The position numbers and the translations under genes were made by a program. 64,000 nucleotides of DNA from positions 1,364,001 to 1,428,000 of the forward strand of contig CAWCTD010000003.1 of NCBI GenBank assembly GCA_963798455.1, read 5' to 3'. The first letter of the stretch is position 1. Every line of letters begins with the position of its first letter. Source of the stretch: CAWCTD01 sp963798455. GTDB taxonomy: Bacteria > Acidobacteriota > Terriglobia > Bryobacterales > Bryobacteraceae. Under the pieces are notes generated by a model. That model made no database searches. It had not been told where the DNA came from and worked only from the letters and a program-made list of their open reading frames with translations. Positions 58,604 through 64,000 of the stretch are shown here, piece after piece.

Positions 58604-59976
58604 ACGTAAACCTCAACCTCTGCGAAAGCTGTCTGGAGAAACAGCGCACCATCGACCGGCTGAAGCAGGAGGTCCAAAGCCTGCGCGAGAAAGTGCACCG
58701 GCTGGAGCGCAAGGCTGAAATCGGACCGTTCGGTTCCTCGACCCCCTCGGCGAAGATTCCGGTGAAGGCCAACACGGCCGAGGAGCAGCACAGCAAGCCC
58801 GGCGGCGCCAGGCCGGGACACACCGGCCACGGGCGCCAGGCGGTCGAGGACAGCGACGCCGCGCGCATCGAAACGGTGTCGGCGGGGCCGGTCTGTCCGT
58901 ACTGCGGCGGAGTGTTGGAGCACAAGGAGTACCGCGACCGCTCGGTCATCGACAGCCAGCCGCTGCGCGCCGAACCGATTCTCTATCAGTTGGAGCGGGC
59001 GCGCTGCCCGCGTTGCGGCAAGACGGTGCAGGCGCGCGCGCCGGAGGTGTTGCCCAAGAGTCTGTACGGCAATCAACTCATCACTCAGGTGGTGTTCCTG
59101 CATTACCGCCAGGGGATTCCAATGGGGCGGCTGTGCGATCAACTGGGTATCGGCTTGGGCGCGGTGTTCGAGATTCTGCATCGCATGGCGGCCCTGTTCC
59201 GGGGCGTGATGGGGAAGCTGATCGAGGAGTACCGGCAAGCCCCGGTGCGGCACGCCGATGAGACGGGCTGGCGCACGGACGGCCGCTCGGGCTACGCGTG
59301 GCTGTTCGCCAGCGCGACGGTGAGCCTGTTTCTGTTTCGCCCGACGCGTTCGGCGCAAGTGCCCAAGGAGGTGCTGGGGACGCAAGCCTTGGGCGGCGTG
59401 TTGGTGGTGGACCGTTACAACGCCTACAACCAATCGCCCTGTGCGCTCCAATACTGTTACGCGCATCTGATGCGGGACGTGGAGGACTTGGCCAAGGAGT
59501 TTCCCGGCGAGGCCGAGGTGACGGGGTTCACCTCCACGTTGATCCCGCTGCTGGCCGAGGCCATGCACTTGCGCGGGCGGCCGCTCGCCGACGCCGACTA
59601 TTACGAGCAAGCGCGCCCGCTTCAGCAACAGATCCTGGATCTGGTTGAGCAACCCGCCCAACACTTGGGGGTCCGCCAGGTTCAGGGCATCTTCCGCGAC
59701 AACGCCCGTCGTCTGTACCACTGGGTGGAAAACCGGGCGGTGCCGGCCGACAACAACCGGGCCGAGCGTGAACTGCGCCCGACGGTGATCGCCCGCAAGG
59801 TGAGCTTCGGGTCGCAGTCCGATGCCGGAGCGAAAACGCGCGAGGTCCTGATGAGCGTGGTTCACAGGCTGGCCAAGCGGGTCGCCGACCCGGAAGCCCA
59901 CTTCAAGTCGGTGCTCGACCAACTCGCGGCCGATCCCACTCAAGACCCCGTCGCCCTGCTGCTCAACCCCGGCTGA
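58600..59976 (+). CDS. IS66-family transposase TnpC
   Basis: The protein has 458 residues from a GTG at 58600. An N-terminal coiled coil (QRTIDRLKQEVQSLREKVHRLERK) is followed by a zinc-binding region (CPYC near 99, CPRC near 136). The DDE core follows with HADETGW (Asp, near 217), VVDRYNAYN (Asp, near 268) and NNRAERELRP (Glu, near 389). No breaks are seen. Translation is probably coupled to the preceding DUF4338 gene. TnpC alone supports transposition in some IS66 relatives, so the element could be active. Confidence 0.94.
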   Translation: MNVNLNLCESCLEKQRTIDRLKQEVQSLREKVHRLERKAEIGPFGSSTPSAKIPVKANTAEEQHSKPGGARPGHTGHGRQAVEDSDAARIETVSAGPVCPYCGGVLEHKEYRDRSVIDSQPLRAEPILYQLERARCPRCGKTVQARAPEVLPKSLYGNQLITQVVFLHYRQGIPMGRLCDQLGIGLGAVFEILHRMAALFRGVMGKLIEEYRQAPVRHADETGWRTDGRSGYAWLFASATVSLFLFRPTRSAQVPKEVLGTQALGGVLVVDRYNAYNQSPCALQYCYAHLMRDVEDLAKEFPGEAEVTGFTSTLIPLLAEAMHLRGRPLADADYYEQARPLQQQILDLVEQPAQHLGVRQVQGIFRDNARRLYHWVENRAVPADNNRAERELRPTVIARKVSFGSQSDAGAKTREVLMSVVHRLAKRVADPEAHFKSVLDQLAADPTQDPVALLLNPG

Positions 59977-60071
59977 GCCGCATCCCGCCTCCAAGCCGGC
60001 GCCATACCAGTGCGCGTAACCTCAGCCCCGTCCCTGAGACTGAGGGATTACGACACCTGAAAATTTTCTCT

Positions 60072-60100
60072 TGACTTTACCTCGCATGGGATGTAGAATC
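60072..60100 (+). promoter_or_regulatory. Strong sigma-70-type promoter ahead of the second TonB receptor
   Basis: TTGACT at 60072-60077 and TAGAAT at 60095-60100 are separated by 17 bases, close to consensus. It begins 12 bases after the target duplication of the IS66-like element and lies about 550 bases before the receptor ATG. The next known gene on this strand is the receptor. Confidence 0.6.
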
Positions 60101-60647
60101 CTCTCACGTTGGACTACGATACATTGCGCAACACTGAAAGACACACATTCTAGCTCAGCGCCACTTGGGGTGTATCCTCCCGACCATTTAGGGAGGAGGG
60201 TTGAGAAATCGACCCTGGCCGACGGAAGAAGAAGACGGCTCCGAGTCGAAAAGTGTAACGGCACCTGAGGTCCTGTGGATGGTTGCACTTGCCAGCCAGT
60301 GCGGTTTCCGCGACAGAGCTTGGCAGTGCGTATCCGCGCCCGCCAAGCCTGGGAATGTCGATGGTAGTGGCTTCTCTGAATCTATGGGAAGGAATGGCGG
60401 CTTGTCGGAGCGGTCGGAACCTGCTCCGGGAGCCGAATCGGCCCCCCCGCTCTTCAGAGTCCAGGGAAATCGGGCATGTCAAGCCCGGGCAGAGGGCATT
60501 CCCGCCATCACGGTAGAGGCGTTGAATTGTGGAGGATTCACAACTCATTGATAGAAAAGTGCCTATGTCCAATCACACTTTTCTTTTAGCACAGGAACCG
60601 AGAAGACGTTCCTGCCCGTAAGTCACTCAACCAGAAAGGAGAGTCAG
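60101..60647 (+). other. Long leader or unassigned region before the TonB receptor
   Basis: About 550 bases lie between the promoter-like site and the receptor start. A 116-codon frame at 60201-60551 has no recognisable domain, a weak start and low-complexity composition, so it is not called as a gene. An A/T-rich stretch near 60560-60600 just before the receptor could hold a second promoter. No riboswitch family was recognised. Confidence 0.4.
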
Positions 60648-63600
60648 ATGGTCCGTCTCATAGGAGTCGGTATTCTGCTCGCTTGTCTTGTCTTTGCTCA
60701 GACCAACACCGGTACGATCACAGGTTCCGTGCTCGACCCGCAAAGGGCGCTCGTTCCTGGCGCAACGGTTACGGCAACGAACCTGGCCACGAATGTTCCG
60801 CGAGTGGCGCGATCCAGCAGTGCGGGAGCATACAGTCTTCCGGCATTGTCCCCCGGCTCCTATCGAATCACGGTGGAAGCAGCCGGGTTCGCCAAGTTGG
60901 TCCAGGAGCCGGTGGTGGTGGCGACTTCCACGACCGTGACCCTGGACCTGACCCTGACGGTAGGACAGACGACTACAGAGGTGACAGTCACGGGCGAGGC
61001 CCAGCTCCTTCAGCAGTCGAACGCGGTAATTCAATACACGGTCACCGAACTAACGATTGCGGCGCTTCCGTTTGGAAATCAGAATGCCATGGACTCGCTG
61101 GTCACGTTACCTGGCGTGGTAGGACCTTCGGGCTGGGCCCTGGGGTTCACGGGTACCGAACAATCGGAATGGAATACGAATGTCGTCACCCCGGGGGCAG
61201 GGGTTTCCATTTCCGGCGGCCGCCAAGGGAGCACCCAGTACAAAGCAGACGGCATCGACAACACCAGCCTCTACTTCGGGCGCATCGGGATCACCTTCAG
61301 TGCGGACGCGGTGGCGGAGGTGTCGGTGCAGGCGAACTCCTTCAGCTCCGAGTTCGGCCGCACTGGGGGCGGAATCGTAAACATGACCACGAAATCCGGA
61401 ACCAACCAATTCCATGGCACGTTGTTCAGCTTCATTCAGAATGACAAGATGAACGCCGCACGATATGTGCGGTCTAAGGGGAAGGACCCGTTACGTATGT
61501 GGCGGGGCGGGGCGGACGTGGGCGGCCCTGTTTACCTGCCAAAGCTTTATGACGGCCGCAACCGCACGTTCTTCTTCGCAGGATATGAACCTTTGCGTCA
61601 GTCCACGGGTTTCATGTGGCCCCAACGTGTTCCCACCGCACTGGAGAGGAAGGGCGATTTTTCGCAGAGCCTGTACGATAGTGGCCCAAATAATTACCCA
61701 GTCACGATTTTCCGGCAGTTTGAATTCAACTCGTCGGGGACTGCTTTGACGAACAAGCGCATTGTGCCCGCGGCTGGCACACCCTTCCCTCAATGGCCGG
61801 GCAACATAATTCCGTCCCAATTCCTTTCCCCAATCGCCCTGAAATTGATGCAGTTCTTCCCACTGCCTAACATGCCGCTGAGTGCAGCCGCCTTTAATTG
61901 GCAAGGGAACCAGAGCGTCAAGAACACCGACAACCGCTGGTTGGCCAAGATCGACCAAGTGGTGAGCAACGCCAACCGGTTGTCGGTTCGTTTCGCGACC
62001 GCTCCCACCACGGGGTTTCGCTGGTTATATGGTAGGAACGATCCGGCGGACACTGTCCCAACAGACCGAAACCGGAGTAGTAATATCGTCGTGGCCGACA
62101 CCCACATCTGGGGTGGCGACAAAGTGAACGAATTCCATTCGGGCTTCAGCCGAACATTTACAAATCGGAGCGGCAGCGATCTATCGATCTCCAAGAACTG
62201 GTTCCAGGAGTACGGTATACCTAGTAATCTGAATTACGGGTTCCCTAGGATGGGAGGCCTCGGCACCGGTACCGACATATGGGAAATCGATAACAACGTT
62301 CAGTTGAACGACTTTTTCAACTGGATGAAAGGTATACACAGCCTCAAATTTGGGTTCGAATTTCAGGCGCCGCAGCAAAATTCCACAGATAAGGGCGCAC
62401 TAAAGGGTAATTGGGGGTTCAGCACTTCAATGACTAACATCGGTACCGGCGTGAACACGGCGACGTATCCCGGCATCGGCCGCCCGAGTGCGAACACAGG
62501 ATTCGCCTTTGCCAGTTTCCTGCTCGGGTTCCCGGATTCAGTTTCGATCGCAGCCAACGCTATCCCTTACCAGTACCGCTGGAAGTATTATGCGGGGTTT
62601 TTGAACGACGAAATGAAGCTTGCTCCGCGTCTCACTTTGAATGTGGGGTTGCGCTACCAAGTTGAGGTCCCAAGATCGGAAAAGCATCATAACCAGGGCA
62701 CGTATGTCGGGGTCCCGGCGACAACCTCCGATGGCATCCCTGTTGTCGGAGCCGTGCAGTTGAGCGGGTTGGGCGGTGCTCCCAACACGCTGTTCCCCAC
62801 TCGTTACAACAACTTCGAGCCGCGCGCCGGAATCGCTTACCGCTTGCCGACATTCTTGCCCTGGCTGCGCGTGCTTCGCGCCGGGTACAGCCTTTCGCAC
62901 GTTCCGACCTCGTCCCTGTTCAACGTTACTGCTGCAATGCCTAACCTCAACCCGCGCTCGTCGAGTCTTGCCTCCCAAGGGGGACAGGACGGCGGCTGGG
63001 TGAATATCGACTGGAACACTATAGTCCTGCCCAAGCCCCTTCCGGCGTGGCCTAAGAATGGCCTTTTCGCGGACCTTTCGAAGATCAGTTCAGTGGCTGT
63101 TTTGTCTAAGCACGTCACTATCCCCTACACGCAGCAGTGGAACGTCGGGTTGGGCTTCCAGTTCACTCCTACATTGGGCGGGGAGGCGAGCTATGTAGGT
63201 TCGCGGGGCACCCAGCTATTCGGACAGATGGGGCGCAGCAACCTACAGGATCTCAGCCAATACCAGGCGGCGTTTTTGCAGGGCGTGGATATGACGCGGC
63301 AGGTACCGAACCCGTACGGGGCTAAAGATATCAACGGGGCGGTGGCCAATATTTCTTACGGGGACCAGATGCGGGCCAATCCCCTGGTAACCGCTATCTC
63401 GAATCCTTTGGTACAGGGATATAACTCCAGTTACCATGCACTCCAATTGAAACTCGACAAGCGCTATTCTGACGGCCTGCAATTCACTGTAGGCTATACG
63501 TTCAGCAAACTCTTGGATGACTCTTCGTGCGAAGGGGTGTTTTGCAGCCAGAACGTCAGTTGGTTCGGGAGAGGATTCCCGCAGTCGTACAACAGCCGGG

Positions 63601-64000
63601 CAGGGGAGTGGTCGTATGCGGTCAATGACATTCCTCATGCGCTGACTTATTCCTTTGCCTACCACTTGCCCTTTGGGCGAGGTCAGCTTTTGGCGGGTCG
63701 CGTGAACCGTGTGATCGACCAAGTGATTGGACACTGGGAGCTTGGCGGGGTCGGTACTGTCCGTAGCGGCCAGCCATGGCAGGATTATCAGGGGAACAGC
63801 GCGAACGCCGGCTGGCCAACGGACTACGGCCTCATCCGTCCTAACATAGTTCCGGGAGTGCCGTTTCAAAATCCGATCTGGGCTGGCAATAATGGCACTG
63901 GAGCCGTAGTGCCCTATCTGAACTTCGCCGCGTTTTCGCCGGCTGCACGTTTCTCTTTCGGCAATGCGCCGCGCACGATGGGTTACGCCCGATACCCCAC
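60648..64000 (+). CDS. Oar-like TonB-dependent receptor, cut by the right edge
   Basis: The ATG at 60648 follows AGAAAGGAGAG. The signal peptide is VRLIGVGILLACLVFAQ. The carboxypeptidase-regulatory domain (about 18-100) reads GTITGSVLDPQRALVPGATV and SPGSYRITVEAAGFAK. A plug with DSLVTLPGVVG, SISGGRQGSTQYKADGIDNT and EFGRTGGGIVNMTTKSGTN follows, then a beta-barrel with frequent YDGRNRTFFFAGYEP- and ARYVRSK-like loops. The frame is open for 1,117 codons to the window edge without a break. It is a different family member from the receptor at 1338-4695. The ligand is unknown, but a plant-derived glycan is plausible from context. Confidence 0.93.
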   Translation, partial: MVRLIGVGILLACLVFAQTNTGTITGSVLDPQRALVPGATVTATNLATNVPRVARSSSAGAYSLPALSPGSYRITVEAAGFAKLVQEPVVVATSTTVTLDLTLTVGQTTTEVTVTGEAQLLQQSNAVIQYTVTELTIAALPFGNQNAMDSLVTLPGVVGPSGWALGFTGTEQSEWNTNVVTPGAGVSISGGRQGSTQYKADGIDNTSLYFGRIGITFSADAVAEVSVQANSFSSEFGRTGGGIVNMTTKSGTNQFHGTLFSFIQNDKMNAARYVRSKGKDPLRMWRGGADVGGPVYLPKLYDGRNRTFFFAGYEPLRQSTGFMWPQRVPTALERKGDFSQSLYDSGPNNYPVTIFRQFEFNSSGTALTNKRIVPAAGTPFPQWPGNIIPSQFLSPIALKLMQFFPLPNMPLSAAAFNWQGNQSVKNTDNRWLAKIDQVVSNANRLSVRFATAPTTGFRWLYGRNDPADTVPTDRNRSSNIVVADTHIWGGDKVNEFHSGFSRTFTNRSGSDLSISKNWFQEYGIPSNLNYGFPRMGGLGTGTDIWEIDNNVQLNDFFNWMKGIHSLKFGFEFQAPQQNSTDKGALKGNWGFSTSMTNIGTGVNTATYPGIGRPSANTGFAFASFLLGFPDSVSIAANAIPYQYRWKYYAGFLNDEMKLAPRLTLNVGLRYQVEVPRSEKHHNQGTYVGVPATTSDGIPVVGAVQLSGLGGAPNTLFPTRYNNFEPRAGIAYRLPTFLPWLRVLRAGYSLSHVPTSSLFNVTAAMPNLNPRSSSLASQGGQDGGWVNIDWNTIVLPKPLPAWPKNGLFADLSKISSVAVLSKHVTIPYTQQWNVGLGFQFTPTLGGEASYVGSRGTQLFGQMGRSNLQDLSQYQAAFLQGVDMTRQVPNPYGAKDINGAVANISYGDQMRANPLVTAISNPLVQGYNSSYHALQLKLDKRYSDGLQFTVGYTFSKLLDDSSCEGVFCSQNVSWFGRGFPQSYNSRAGEWSYAVNDIPHALTYSFAYHLPFGRGQLLAGRVNRVIDQVIGHWELGGVGTVRSGQPWQDYQGNSANAGWPTDYGLIRPNIVPGVPFQNPIWAGNNGTGAVVPYLNFAAFSPAARFSFGNAPRTMGYARYP

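Larger units (their letters stand above)
57553..60051 (+). mobile_element. Complete IS66-like element carrying a DruA-like gene, with 8-bp target duplication
   Basis: The 30-bp ends (57553-57582 and 60022-60051) are inverted repeats with two mismatches, starting GTAATCCCTCAGTCTC, and the GTAA tip is typical of IS66. GACACCTG at 57545-57552 and again at 60052-60059 is a perfect 8-bp target duplication, the size made by IS66. The 2,499-bp element holds only two genes, a DUF4338/DruA-like gene and tnpC, overlapping by 4 bases. The tnpA and tnpB genes of standard IS66 are absent. Confidence 0.93.

Noticed and set aside
58507..59994. 495-codon minus-strand frame inside the IS66-like element
   Set aside because: It mirrors TnpC, whose DDE motifs and ends are clear.
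60150..60572. Open frames on both strands before the second TonB receptor
   Set aside because: They show no ribosome-binding sites, domains or codon pattern that would separate them from noise, and the region is described as a leader.
1..64000. CRISPR arrays, tRNA and rRNA genes
   Set aside because: No regularly spaced short repeats and no recognisable tRNA or rRNA sequence were seen by reading. A covariance search was not possible.

Overview
The window looks like a chromosomal segment of a soil-type Acidobacteriota, most like the Solibacter/Bryobacter group. The evidence is high GC, two very large Oar-like TonB-dependent receptors with an N-terminal carboxypeptidase-regulatory domain, an array of membrane Ser/Thr kinases with WD40/TolB-like or TPR sensor halves, an ECF sigma factor of the type that accompanies such kinases, and many enzymes of cytoplasmic families that carry twin-arginine leaders. 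The lineage is inferred from gene content only. No rRNA, tRNA or CRISPR array was seen.

Layout. 0-7.8 kb: two Tat-leader enolase-superfamily enzymes (one cut by the left edge), a frameshifted TonB receptor, and a decayed partial copy of that receptor. 7.9-10.6 kb: ribE-ribD-ftsY in one reading direction. 10.8-13.5 kb: O-methyltransferase, TIM-barrel isomerase and Gfo/Idh/MocA oxidoreductase. 13.6-18.1 kb: PEGA-domain Ser/Thr kinase, a fused E1 alpha-beta 2-oxoacid dehydrogenase, and a small secreted protein. 18.2-21.8 kb: two insertion sequences around two small genes. 21.9-26.1 kb: BadF/NAGK-type kinase, pgk, msrA, Rsm22-type methyltransferase and a short asparaginase. 26.1-32.0 kb: PfkB sugar kinase, coiled-coil membrane protein, third enolase-superfamily paralogue and a glutaminase-A-like protein. 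32.0-42.1 kb: ECF sigma factor, secreted metallopeptidase, three Ser/Thr kinases in tandem and the tail of a fourth. 42.2-50.5 kb: esterase, then an operon for proton-pumping P-type ATPase, phosphoketolase, acetate kinase and an M50/CBS protease. 50.6-57.5 kb: a decay zone with a truncated threonine dehydrogenase, a multiply frameshifted aminotransferase, a Thi4 tail, a frameshifted racemase, a complete IS3-family element and a broken IS4-type transposase. 57.55-60.05 kb: a complete IS66-like element with perfect 8-bp target duplication that carries a DruA-like (DUF4338) gene instead of tnpA/tnpB. 60.65 kb to the right edge: a second TonB receptor behind a long leader.

How the genes may work together: the TonB receptors, the exported enolase-superfamily enzymes, the isomerase/oxidoreductase pair and the PfkB kinase fit uptake and extracytoplasmic processing of sugar acids or other plant-derived carbohydrates. 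Phosphoketolase and acetate kinase would make ATP from acetyl-phosphate beside a proton-pumping ATPase. The kinase array with its ECF sigma factor is a signalling island built by recent duplication.

Caution: at least six otherwise well-conserved genes are broken by single-base indels. This may reflect sequencing or assembly error as much as biology, so such genes are given as one feature with the break located.
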